Assembly: GCF_014280935.1 (NCBI RefSeq)
Contig: NZ_JACLZI010000061.1
Location: 173,907 to 237,906, forward strand
Direction of reading: 5' to 3'
DNA length: 64,000 nucleotides
Source of the DNA: Aquibacillus kalidii
GTDB lineage: Bacteria; Bacillota; Bacilli; Bacillales; Amphibacillaceae
Below the pieces are notes generated by a model that worked only from the letters and a program-made list of their open reading frames with translations, did not search any database and was not told the DNA's origin. This document shows, in pieces, positions 24,356 to 33,488 of this stretch; position 1 is the stretch's first letter; each line of letters opens with the position of its first letter. Both the position numbers and the translations under genes were made by a program.

Positions 24356-27300
24356 ATGGAAAGTAGAACGATCACTCATCAGCAAAAAAAACGCAAAAAA
24401 CTGTATTGGCTGCCATTTGTAGCTGTGTTCCTTGTATCAGCACTACTATTTTCTACTCACGTATTTTCATCCAGTGATTTAAACATGATTATTACATACC
24501 AACAGGATGATGGAACAAAAGCTAATTGGGATTTGAGTGAAAGTGGAAAGCCTGATGGTCAATGGAAAACTACAAAAGACCAATTCACTTTTGAAGTTGA
24601 TTTAAGCGAATACTTTGAAAAAGAAGTAACCAAAGATAGACCGTTTGATGTAAAGGCATCCTATCAAACGCATACTAATGATCTAGTTACTAAGGTAACA
24701 GAAGTTCAAGAAACGGATGGAGAAACCACTTCTTTTCAAGGAAAATATACAATTACAGTTATTGATGAAGATGGCACATTAGAGGATGGAGAGATTAGTA
24801 CCAAGTTAGAAATCCTAACTACTGAGGGCTGGGATATACCTACCGAAAAAAGCCCAATTGTTATCTCTGTTATTAAAGATACAACAGCACCGGTTGTTAC
24901 GCTATCCGGTATATCAGAAGGAGAGCTTTTCCATAAAGAGGGATCAATTAAACGATATCCAGAGCTAAAGGTTACCGTAAATGAGAAAAATTTTGATGAG
25001 AGTAACGTAACCATTGAGGGTGCTGAATTAGTTGGAAACGGATGGAATGATGATGGTGGGGATAGCTATACGAAAACGTACAAGATTGAACAAGATGGGG
25101 TATATAATCTTAAAGTGAAGGCAACAGATGTTTATGGCAACACGAGTGAGGAGCAACAGGTGTCCTTTTTAGTACATAATGAGGAACCAGAGTTTATCGT
25201 GCAAAGTGACGGTCAAACTATAACCGATGGAACAATGTTCAATGGTGCCAAAACAGTTGACCTTCAAGTAGTAAATGGAATTCCTTTAAAAGAAGCAAAT
25301 CTTACGGTACAAAAGGATGGCGAATCTTATAAAAATGTAGGTGACTTTTCTATTAATGCAAACAAAGCAACCTTGAGTCAGTTATTCTCAGAACCTGGAG
25401 CATACAAACTGATCATGACTGCAAAGGATGCAACTGGAGAAAATATACACACAATGGCTGAGCCTTTGACCTTTACTATCGACACGACAAAACCAGTTGT
25501 TACGATTACAGACGAAAATGATAATTCAATTGAGGACAAAATAAATAATCATAATAAAACAGTCAATGTGACAATTAATGAACGTCATTTCAATGATAAA
25601 AAGGTAGATATTAACGTTTTTAAAAAAGAAAATGATAGCTATGTACAAATAAATAAATCATTCTCAGATTGGAAAGTCACTTCAGAAAATACACATACTA
25701 GTTCAACTGTTTTTAATGATGATGGGCACTATAAAGTGGTCGTTGATGCATCAGACATTCCAGGAAACAGCGCAGAGGTACAAACTGTTTTATTTACGGT
25801 TGATAAATCTTCTCCGCTTATCGAAATAGCAGGAGTAAAGAACGGCGAGCATTATAATGTTGATAAACAGGCGAATATACAAGTAATCGACTTTTTATTT
25901 AATCGAGATGACACGAATTTGAAAGTAAGCCATAGGAATCAGGAAACAGATGAAGAGAAACAGCTAGATATTGCTTTAGATTTTACAAAAATACCTGCAT
26001 CAGCTAAACCAACCTTCACAGAGGAAGGACAATACCAAATCGATCTAGAATCCATTGACTTTGCTGGTAACAAAACAGAAGATCATGTTCGTTTTATTAT
26101 AGATAAAACAGCGCCGAAGTTATCTATGAGTGAGCTAAGCGGACTTTATCTCAACAAAGAACAGGAAGTTGCAGTTTCAGTTACAGAAACAAACTACCAG
26201 GATAATAAGGTATCCTTTACCGTAACAAAGGATGGGAAGGATATAACAGAGCAAGTGGAAGAAGAAGCAGGCAGTAATTGGACAAATGTAGGAAAACTAG
26301 CAGAGTTAAACTATAAGTTTGGTCAAGATGGTTACTATACTATCCATCTAAGTGCGGAGGATAAGGCTGGTAATAAATCTGAGTTAGAGCAAAAGCAGTT
26401 CCATATCGACCAAACGAATCCACAAATTTCGATAGATGGTGTGGAAGATGGAACCCATTATGATGAAACAAAGTCTGTTACAATTCAGATTAAAGATAGA
26501 AATTTTAATTCAAATACAGTAACTGTTACTCGAAATGGAAAACCGTATGAAATAGAGGGGCTAAAAGTAGAGGATAGTGAATTCGGTAATTCTACTGCTA
26601 GATTAGGACATGATTTTGAACAAGAAGGGGACTACAAAATTGTAGTTAGATCTTTAGATAAGGCTGGTAATTCAACTAATCAACAAGTAAGCTTTACAGT
26701 TGATAAGACTAAGCCAGATCTTAAATTAACAAATACTATTGACTCACATATTTCGGCGGAAACAATAGCGGATCTGGGTTTGAATTCCCTAATTAAAGTC
26801 AGTCTAAAAGAACTAAATGTAGCTACAAAATCTGTATCTGTAAAACATATTGGATTAGACGGGAAAGAAGCGACTCTTACTGAATCTGAAATAGGTCAAT
26901 GGAGTAAACAAGAAGGTAAAAACGATTCTTATGATTTTATTTTTAAAAACAAAGTATTCAATAAAGATGGTGTGTACACCATTGATGTAGTTGCTAAAGA
27001 TAAAGCAGGAGTAGAATCTAAAGAAACAACGTCCTTTACGGTCGATAACATCAAACCTGAAATTACCTTATCGAACATGGACTTGTACTATGATAAAGCA
27101 CAAACAGTTACAGTGAAAGTTGAAGAATTTAACGCTAAAAAGAACACTGTCACCATTGATGTGTTTAGAGAGAATAACAATGGAGAGTTTGTGCATTATG
27201 ATTCCGATAAATTTAAAGATTGGAATCAAAAAGACGCTACTAAAACTACTAAACTTAATTTTCCATTTAATGAAGATGGTAAGTATAAGATTGTCGTTAA

Positions 27301-29452
27301 TGCTGTTGATGATGCCGGTAACAAAGCTGTAGAGAAGTCAGAAGTGTTTACAATTGACACAGTCGCTCCTGTTCTGTCCATTAAAGGAATCGAAGTGACA
27401 GATAGCATTAACCACTATAATAGTAGTAAGTATGTAGAGATTAGTGTCAACGATACAAACATAAATGAAGATACTACAACTCTTTTAATCAAAAAATTAA
27501 ATAGAGCTACTGGCAAGATGGAAAATTATCAAACTAGTAAGTTTGCTTTCACAAAAACAACCGCAACATTTGCACACAATTTTTCAACGGATAAAGAAGG
27601 AACGTACAGTATCGAATTAAGTGCAACTGACAAATCTGGTAATAAACCGGAATCAAAGAAAGTAACGTTTGTTATTGATGATACTGCACCTATTCTTGCG
27701 ATTGATAACATAGAAAATGGTTCCTATAATTCATCGAGTAAGAAGGTTAGTATGTCAGTCAAAGAAACAAATTATGAAACAAATAGTGTAAACTTTCTGG
27801 TAACCAAAGATGGGCAAGAAATTACCAATCAAGTAGAACAAGGCAAGGACTGGAAGTATACCAATGAACTTTCTAAACTAAGTTATAACTTTACATCAGA
27901 CGGTTTCTATACGATAAAACTTAGTGCGAAAGATGCTGCAGGTAACAATAGTACTTCCAAACAGAAACAATTTACCATTGATAAGACTAAACCTGTAATT
28001 GAATTAACAGGGGTAGATGGTAACGCCTTTTATAATGAAGATAAACGATTAAGTGTAACGATTCGCGATCGGAATTTTAAAACAAATACGATCAATGTCA
28101 CACGAAATGGTAGAAGTTATAATGTTGGTGGCTTTTCTGTCACGAATAAAAAGTATGCTGATTCAGTAGCATCTCTGTCTCATAACTTTAGTCAAGAAGG
28201 TGAATACAAAGTAGTAGTTGAGGCAACGGACCAAGCCGGTAATAGCTTTAGTCAACAAATTACTTTTACCATTGATAAAACAAAACCAGTCATTACTCCA
28301 AATATAAAAGGAGACGGTACAGTAATTAAAGATGGTGCCTACATTAACAAAGTATTTACACCGCAATTCTCATTAGATAAACCAAGGGAAGATAAAATTG
28401 TCTCGGTGATTCTAAATAATGGATCGAATATTGCTGGGAAAGTTCCAGTTGCATCAAAAGAGATGGTGTATAACTACAAGGTGTTAGCTCGTGATAAGGC
28501 AGGTAATGAATCGACTTTAGAATTAAGTTTTACGTTAGATACGACGAAGCCCGAGTTAAACATTAACGGAGTAATTGAGGGGTTCTTTAATAATAATATT
28601 AATCCAAGAGTAACTTATTCAGACATCCATTTAGACAGGAACAAAACATTTGTTACGTTAAATGGTCAACCATTTGTCAATGGTACACGTTTGGAAAAAG
28701 AACGGGATTATGTCTTAAAAGCGGTTATTACCGATTTAGCTAACAATGTTAGTGCTAGGACTATTGTGTTTACAATCGATAAAACATCACCTGTTATCAA
28801 GTTTAAGGAAGACATTTCGGATAAATATCTGAATGAAAATATCATACCAGAGCTTTTGATTAATGATTTAAATGAGTATGACATTATTTCCCAAACATTA
28901 GATGGGGTACCATATCAGATTGGTGATCCAATCGAAGGAGAAGGTAAGCACGTCCTATTCTTTGAGGTGAAAGATAAAGCAGGAAACATTCAACAATTAT
29001 CAGTAGAATTTATCATTGATAAAACACCACCAGAAATTATTTTTGATGGGATTGAGAAAAATGGAGAGTATTTTGATCCGGTTAAGCTGAAGATTCGCTT
29101 AGATAATCCTCAGGATAAAATCAAATCTATTATGATTAATGGTGAAGTATTTGATGGTAAAGTGGTTGAAGAAGATGGCTATCAGGTCATTGAAGCAAGT
29201 TTATCTGACATTAATAAGTATGAAATCAAGGTTGAAGCATATGATGAAGCGGGAAATGTAACAGAATCTATTATTCCATTTGAAATTGCTGAAAAGAGTG
29301 CAGTAACAAAATTCTATGAAAATAAAGTACTGTTTGCTAGTACTATTGCTGGTCTTTGTCTAGTTGTCTTAGGTGGGGGCGGAACGCTTGTTTATAGAAG
29401 GCGGAAAGCAAAAGTGATTTCAGAGGAAGAGATTTTGGAAAAAGCAGAATAA
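24356..29452 (+). CDS. Large membrane-anchored Ig-repeat surface protein
   Basis: A 1698-residue protein with an N-terminal membrane segment (KKLYWLPFVAVFLVSALLF), about 14 Ig-like repeats, each introduced by a junction such as FTIDKTKPVI, FTVDKTKPDL or FIIDKTAPKL and ending with a 'DKAGN' turn, and a C-terminal membrane segment (VLFASTIAGLCLVVLGGGGTLVY) followed by RRRKAK. There is no LPxTG motif. The topology (two membrane passages with a long external stalk) is like that of EsaA/YueB in canonical T7SS, though the domains differ. It may carry substrates or span the wall. It closes the operon before a strong terminator. Confidence 0.8.
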   Translation: MESRTITHQQKKRKKLYWLPFVAVFLVSALLFSTHVFSSSDLNMIITYQQDDGTKANWDLSESGKPDGQWKTTKDQFTFEVDLSEYFEKEVTKDRPFDVKASYQTHTNDLVTKVTEVQETDGETTSFQGKYTITVIDEDGTLEDGEISTKLEILTTEGWDIPTEKSPIVISVIKDTTAPVVTLSGISEGELFHKEGSIKRYPELKVTVNEKNFDESNVTIEGAELVGNGWNDDGGDSYTKTYKIEQDGVYNLKVKATDVYGNTSEEQQVSFLVHNEEPEFIVQSDGQTITDGTMFNGAKTVDLQVVNGIPLKEANLTVQKDGESYKNVGDFSINANKATLSQLFSEPGAYKLIMTAKDATGENIHTMAEPLTFTIDTTKPVVTITDENDNSIEDKINNHNKTVNVTINERHFNDKKVDINVFKKENDSYVQINKSFSDWKVTSENTHTSSTVFNDDGHYKVVVDASDIPGNSAEVQTVLFTVDKSSPLIEIAGVKNGEHYNVDKQANIQVIDFLFNRDDTNLKVSHRNQETDEEKQLDIALDFTKIPASAKPTFTEEGQYQIDLESIDFAGNKTEDHVRFIIDKTAPKLSMSELSGLYLNKEQEVAVSVTETNYQDNKVSFTVTKDGKDITEQVEEEAGSNWTNVGKLAELNYKFGQDGYYTIHLSAEDKAGNKSELEQKQFHIDQTNPQISIDGVEDGTHYDETKSVTIQIKDRNFNSNTVTVTRNGKPYEIEGLKVEDSEFGNSTARLGHDFEQEGDYKIVVRSLDKAGNSTNQQVSFTVDKTKPDLKLTNTIDSHISAETIADLGLNSLIKVSLKELNVATKSVSVKHIGLDGKEATLTESEIGQWSKQEGKNDSYDFIFKNKVFNKDGVYTIDVVAKDKAGVESKETTSFTVDNIKPEITLSNMDLYYDKAQTVTVKVEEFNAKKNTVTIDVFRENNNGEFVHYDSDKFKDWNQKDATKTTKLNFPFNEDGKYKIVVNAVDDAGNKAVEKSEVFTIDTVAPVLSIKGIEVTDSINHYNSSKYVEISVNDTNINEDTTTLLIKKLNRATGKMENYQTSKFAFTKTTATFAHNFSTDKEGTYSIELSATDKSGNKPESKKVTFVIDDTAPILAIDNIENGSYNSSSKKVSMSVKETNYETNSVNFLVTKDGQEITNQVEQGKDWKYTNELSKLSYNFTSDGFYTIKLSAKDAAGNNSTSKQKQFTIDKTKPVIELTGVDGNAFYNEDKRLSVTIRDRNFKTNTINVTRNGRSYNVGGFSVTNKKYADSVASLSHNFSQEGEYKVVVEATDQAGNSFSQQITFTIDKTKPVITPNIKGDGTVIKDGAYINKVFTPQFSLDKPREDKIVSVILNNGSNIAGKVPVASKEMVYNYKVLARDKAGNESTLELSFTLDTTKPELNINGVIEGFFNNNINPRVTYSDIHLDRNKTFVTLNGQPFVNGTRLEKERDYVLKAVITDLANNVSARTIVFTIDKTSPVIKFKEDISDKYLNENIIPELLINDLNEYDIISQTLDGVPYQIGDPIEGEGKHVLFFEVKDKAGNIQQLSVEFIIDKTPPEIIFDGIEKNGEYFDPVKLKIRLDNPQDKIKSIMINGEVFDGKVVEEDGYQVIEASLSDINKYEIKVEAYDEAGNVTESIIPFEIAEKSAVTKFYENKVLFASTIAGLCLVVLGGGGTLVYRRRKAKVISEEEILEKAE

Positions 29453-29460
29453 ACTAAAGG

Positions 29461-29494
29461 AGAAAAGCCAAGTCATTCGTGACTTGGCTTTTCT
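29461..29494. terminator. Strong terminator ending the T7SS operon
   Basis: Fifteen-base arms AGAAAAGCCAAGTCA / TGACTTGGCTTTTCT are joined by a TTCG tetraloop. The A/T-rich flanks allow it to serve both convergent units. Confidence 0.9.
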
Positions 29495-29529
29495 ATTTGT
29501 AGGTAATTATTCGGTTTTGTTATTCCTTT

Positions 29530-31575
29530 TTACTCCTGACTGATTTTTTTACGGGTAAACAATACATATCCTAAAAAAAGAGTAACGATACCACTGAGCA
29601 AGAGATTACCAGTTGTTGTTGCTGTATTAGGAAGCTCATTTCCTTGTTTTTTGCTAGAATTTTCATCGTCATCCACTTCAGATTTATTGTTGTTATGATC
29701 GGTTTCAACAGTAGAAGTTTCGTTCCCTACTTTATTTGGATTTTCCTGCTCAGGTTGTTCTGGTACAGGTGTTTCATCAGGAGCTGGTGTTTGAGTTGGC
29801 GAAGTTGGATCTGGCTGTTCTCGCACAGGTGTCGGGTTTGTAGTAGAATCTTCTTCTTCATCTTCCGGAACCTCCACTTTTTCACCTAGTCCATATGCAG
29901 CTATTGTTCCACTTACCTCATGTGCGGCAAGTAGCAGTGCTTGTCCAGTCGGGCTATCTTCTGCTTGGATAAAGGTTAACCCTTCTGGTGCAACATCTCC
30001 ACTAGTGCCAGTTACCTCTGTATCCTCTCCTTGGAAAATCCGACTTGAGAAATAACTGTTAAATGTAGGGGAATCTGGGTTAGACATGTCATAAACCATA
30101 ATGCCTCCTTGACGCTCAAGACCAACGAACGCATATGGAGTGTCATTAACTTCACCAGTTATTACACTTTCAGGTTCCACACCTTTATCATCACTTCTTG
30201 AGTCAAAATTATCTTCATCATTTTGAGAATGAAAATAGTCTGGACTAAATTCTTGAATCAACTGCTCGAAATCCGAACCACTATCATAAACTAGTTCCAA
30301 CGTATCAGCGTTCCACACGGAAAACGAGCGACCGCCATAACCATAGATAGCTTCATATTTTCCGTTAGCATTTTTGGGATGAGAGGTAGAGGTTTTTAAC
30401 CTACCCAATTGATCTTTATTAAATAAGCCGTTGCTAATCATTTCATCTAATTGTGCTTGGGTATAACCTTCATATAAATCAGCATTAAGTTCGTACTGTT
30501 CGGGATTTAGTGAATCTTCACCAACAAGATCCTCTACACGTACTTCTTCTGAGAAACCATCCCAATCCTGTGTATCTCCTTCATTTGCAGACAAAATATA
30601 AGTCTGACCATTTGCCTCAAAAGTAGTGATACTATCTGGTTGATAGATGGAAAGAACTGGCCAGTGTTGAATATTAATTTGATCGTCTTTATCAGAGGCA
30701 TCTAGTTGATTTTCTCCAACAGAATAGTCTTTGTATCCCAAGCTTTTCACAGTAACAAATTTAGCATTGTTTATATCGAGTTTGGCAATTGCATTATCTT
30801 CTTGTAAAGCAACATAAGCATAATCACCAGAAGGATCCACTGATATGTATTCCGGTTCTAAATCCTGCGCATAGCTACTATCCGGGTGTACTTTTCTAAT
30901 ATTCGCATCGATTACATCTTCTGAAAATCTTACAGTAGTCACATGGCTGTCTGTTAAATTCCTAATTTCACCAGCAACATCAATAATACTAACTGAGCCT
31001 TCAGGATTAACTGTGTAATCTTCTGTAGGTTCGCCTTCATTAGCTACAAGTACTTTTGTGCCATCGGGACTGAATGTAACCATATCAGGAAGTGAGCCAA
31101 CTTGGACACTTGCTAACGATTCTCCATCAAGCGTTAAAAATACGATATGTCCCGGATCTTGTTTTGCTTCAGCAGGGGCAGCAATGGCAATGTAGTCTCC
31201 ATTAGGACTAATAGCAACACTTGTCACATCTCCAGCTGAAACGCCGATATCACTCAACGTTATTCTTTTTACAAGCGGTATTTCTGTATTTCCTTCCTTC
31301 AGGTTAGATAAGTCAATTATATCGAGTGATTTTTCCGCACCATTAACGGAAAAGGCGCGATAACTTTTCGCATCGTACGCAACAATCTCTGTTCCACCTT
31401 CATCAATACCTGCTCCACTTACATATCGTCCAACCAAATCAACAGCTAAACTATCATTCTTCTTACTAAAATGGGATAAATCTTCTGCTGCGGAAGCTTG
31501 GATTGGTGAGAAAAGTAGTGCGAAAGAAGCTGCCGTAATAGCACTCTTTGTAATAACTGATTTAATAGATTTCAT
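29530..31575 (-). CDS. Cell-wall-anchored choice-of-anchor-I protein
   Basis: A 681-residue surface protein. It has a signal peptide to about residue 29 (SPIQASAAE), a beta-propeller-like choice-of-anchor-I body with repeated YIAIA/VLVANEGEP blocks, a Pro/Thr/Glu-rich stalk (580-630), and a sorting signal LPNTA, membrane segment and KK. LPNTA rather than LPxTG is the form used by class D sortases of bacilli. The body family is often annotated as alkaline-phosphatase-like, but no catalytic motif was identified. Start ATG follows CTAAGGAGG. It is convergent with the T7SS operon. Confidence 0.85.
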   Translation of the reverse strand: MKSIKSVITKSAITAASFALLFSPIQASAAEDLSHFSKKNDSLAVDLVGRYVSGAGIDEGGTEIVAYDAKSYRAFSVNGAEKSLDIIDLSNLKEGNTEIPLVKRITLSDIGVSAGDVTSVAISPNGDYIAIAAPAEAKQDPGHIVFLTLDGESLASVQVGSLPDMVTFSPDGTKVLVANEGEPTEDYTVNPEGSVSIIDVAGEIRNLTDSHVTTVRFSEDVIDANIRKVHPDSSYAQDLEPEYISVDPSGDYAYVALQEDNAIAKLDINNAKFVTVKSLGYKDYSVGENQLDASDKDDQINIQHWPVLSIYQPDSITTFEANGQTYILSANEGDTQDWDGFSEEVRVEDLVGEDSLNPEQYELNADLYEGYTQAQLDEMISNGLFNKDQLGRLKTSTSHPKNANGKYEAIYGYGGRSFSVWNADTLELVYDSGSDFEQLIQEFSPDYFHSQNDEDNFDSRSDDKGVEPESVITGEVNDTPYAFVGLERQGGIMVYDMSNPDSPTFNSYFSSRIFQGEDTEVTGTSGDVAPEGLTFIQAEDSPTGQALLLAAHEVSGTIAAYGLGEKVEVPEDEEEDSTTNPTPVREQPDPTSPTQTPAPDETPVPEQPEQENPNKVGNETSTVETDHNNNKSEVDDDENSSKKQGNELPNTATTTGNLLLSGIVTLFLGYVLFTRKKISQE

Positions 31576-31716
31576 AGTTTCCTCCTTAGTTAATAGATTC
31601 TTACTCTAGTTTAAGTAAATAGTTTTAAGTGAGTGTTAATACAATGTGTTGCAAACGTAAAATAACAATTTTGGATGATATTCATACAATGTAGGAGATA
31701 AAAGGGAGGGATTTCA

Positions 31717-32241
31717 GTGCAAAAGTTACCTGTTTCAGACTTTAGATTAATGACAGAACACTTAGTCAAACATAAAGGCATGATCAATAAGCTTGGTGAC
31801 TATGAAGAAGTAGTACAGCACCCTACATTGAAGCATATAATAGGTGTAAACAAACGCGTGATGGAAAGTCATGTAGAGGCGATGATTTTGTTTATTAACC
31901 CTGAATATAATGAACCGATTCACCTATCTCCAGTGGAGCCATTTGACTTGGAAAGCCTAGAAGGATATGACGAGTTGGAAAGTTGTATGCCAGACCAACT
32001 AATTGTTCCGAATTTGATTCAAATGACTGAACGAATGTCTAACACCAATCACCAGTCAGCATTGAAAATGAGGCATAAAAACGTGAGAACATGCCATATT
32101 GAAATGGCTCTGCAGCAAGAAACATTAAACGAATCCTATTGCTTATATGCGAAGCAAATGGGTTGGGCGAATGTTTCTGATACGGTAGACGAGATACAGC
32201 TTGAAGCATATGAATATTTCCAAAATATGTACTATGGATAG
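31717..32241 (+). CDS. CotF-like spore coat protein
   Basis: A 174-residue soluble helical protein starting at GTG behind AAAGGGAGGG. The second half (MTERMSNTNHQSALKMRHKN... YCLYAKQMGWANV) resembles the ferritin-like coat F family, in which a late 'Y-x-x-M-x-x-KGW' segment is typical. The family includes CotF and YusN, which are spore coat or sporulation proteins. No sigma-K promoter was confirmed. Confidence is moderate because the match is by pattern recall. Confidence 0.5.
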   Translation: MQKLPVSDFRLMTEHLVKHKGMINKLGDYEEVVQHPTLKHIIGVNKRVMESHVEAMILFINPEYNEPIHLSPVEPFDLESLEGYDELESCMPDQLIVPNLIQMTERMSNTNHQSALKMRHKNVRTCHIEMALQQETLNESYCLYAKQMGWANVSDTVDEIQLEAYEYFQNMYYG

Positions 32242-32375
32242 ATGAGCATTCCTGTTATTAATTAAATAGGGAAACTGCTTGAGTTTCGTTCCAAATTAGG
32301 TTTGGTCCTCATCCACTTATAAATAGACAGATCCCTAGTGAGGAGCTAGGAGTAGGTTATTTACCTGTAATAGGA

Positions 32376-32412
32376 AGAAAAGGGTATCGCGATTGCTGTG
32401 ATACTCTTTTCT
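32376..32412 (+). terminator. Intrinsic terminator
   Basis: The arms AGAAAAG...GTATC and GATAC...CTTTTCT form a long stem, 135 bases after the coat-like gene. The remaining sequence of this 275-base gap has no evident gene. Confidence 0.75.
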
Positions 32413-32524
32413 AATTAGTATGGTAAAAATTACATAGCAATAGAGGTGGTTAGTAAATTTGTTTAACATTAACGTCTAATATGTTACGATTATTATAAAA
32501 GAATAGGTTCTTGAGGTGTTAATT

Positions 32525-32728
32525 ATGGCTGATGAACAATCGTATAACAAATTTCAGTATTGGTTCCACACTATACTCATTGTTATCGGTATAGTATTTA
32601 TCGTTTCAACAGTAATTGGTTTTAAGCAACTGGATAGACCTACTATGTATATCATTTTAGGCGCTCTAATTGTGATTAATAGTTTGGTTAGAGTGATTAG
32701 AGTGCGATTTCTAAGAGGCAGCGGTTGA
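32525..32728 (+). CDS. Small two-helix membrane protein, unknown
   Basis: A 67-residue protein starting at ATG 32525 behind TTGAGGTG. The in-frame GTG at 32516 lies inside that ribosome site and is unlikely. Two membrane segments are visible (YWFHTILIVIGIVFIVSTVIGF and MYIILGALIVINSLVRVI) with a short loop and basic C-terminus. I do not recognise the family. An intrinsic terminator follows. Confidence 0.65.
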   Translation: MADEQSYNKFQYWFHTILIVIGIVFIVSTVIGFKQLDRPTMYIILGALIVINSLVRVIRVRFLRGSG

Positions 32729-32742
32729 GAAGGATTTTGTTT

Positions 32743-32774
32743 AAGCGTTTGAACAAATGTTCAGACGCTTTTTT
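32743..32774 (+). terminator. Intrinsic terminator
   Basis: AAGCGT..GAAC pairs with GTTC..ACGCTT, followed by TTTTTT. Confidence 0.85.
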
Positions 32775-32933
32775 GTGTGTAAATATAGGTGCTATTTTCC
32801 CTAACATAGTAGAAAATCAAGGCAATCTCATGAGGATTGAAAGTCCATGAACGTCTAATTCAATCATGAGAAAGATAGCCTATAGACTTTTATATTACAA
32901 AAAGGTTACAATTGTAAAATGGAGGTGCGTTTT

Positions 32934-33128
32934 ATGAAGTATGTTTTTCTAGGTTTATTAACCGCGCTTATCTTTTGGGAAACAGATAGTTTACAGGAAA
33001 TTTATAGTTTTTCTGAAATATGGCAATACACAGCTAACATTATTTTAATCATATATTTTGCTTTTCTACTAAACATTAAAATTCCTACGAAGATATTTAG
33101 GCAAAAAGTACTTACAAAAGACCAATGA
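32934..33128 (+). CDS. Small membrane protein, unknown
   Basis: A 64-residue protein with ATG at 32934 placed 6 bases behind GGAGGTG (an upstream ATG at 32919 precedes that site and is rejected). Two hydrophobic segments (YVFLGLLTALIFW and ANIILIIYFAFLLNI) end in a basic tail. No family recognised. It is followed directly by a short GC-rich terminator at about 33133-33156. Confidence 0.55.
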   Translation: MKYVFLGLLTALIFWETDSLQEIYSFSEIWQYTANIILIIYFAFLLNIKIPTKIFRQKVLTKDQ

Positions 33129-33132
33129 TAAA

Positions 33133-33156
33133 GAGCACCGTGCTAGGGTGCTTTTT
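33133..33156 (+). terminator. Intrinsic terminator
   Basis: The arms AGCACC and GGGTGCT are followed by T residues, just after the small membrane protein and before the S-box leader. Confidence 0.8.
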
Positions 33157-33249
33157 CGCGAAGGAAAACTGAATATTTTTTGAAAATTGTGTTGACTTTT
33201 TTTACGTAAAATTGTAGTCTTAATATTAAGAAATTTAATACAAATTAAT

Positions 33250-33348
33250 CTTATCCAGAGAGGTGGAGGGACTGGCCCTTTGAAACCTCAGCAACAGACT
33301 TATTACATAGTACTGTGCTAAATCCAGAAGCGTGCTGCTGAAGATAAG
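33250..33348 (+). promoter_or_regulatory. SAM-I (S-box) riboswitch
   Basis: Opens CTTATCCAGAGAGGTGGAGG, contains GACTGGCCC, TTGAAACCTCAGCAAC and closes with GAAGATAAG pairing to the first bases. This is a textbook S-box aptamer in the leader of the MetE-like gene. Confidence 0.95.
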
Positions 33349-33366
33349 AGGAGAACTGTTAAATCA

Positions 33367-33395
33367 AACCTCTTCTTACTCAGAAGAGGTTTTTA
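33367..33395 (+). terminator. S-box leader terminator
   Basis: The arms AACCTCTTCT and AGAAGAGGTT are followed by TTT. It is expected to form when SAM is bound, blocking the downstream gene. Confidence 0.9.
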
Positions 33396-33488
33396 TATTG
33401 GTTTAGTAATCTTCCTAAAAATGAAAGTCACGTTCGTTGGATCAAGGTAATTTGTCATCTTAAACAAATCGAAAGAGGGGAAATTAAC

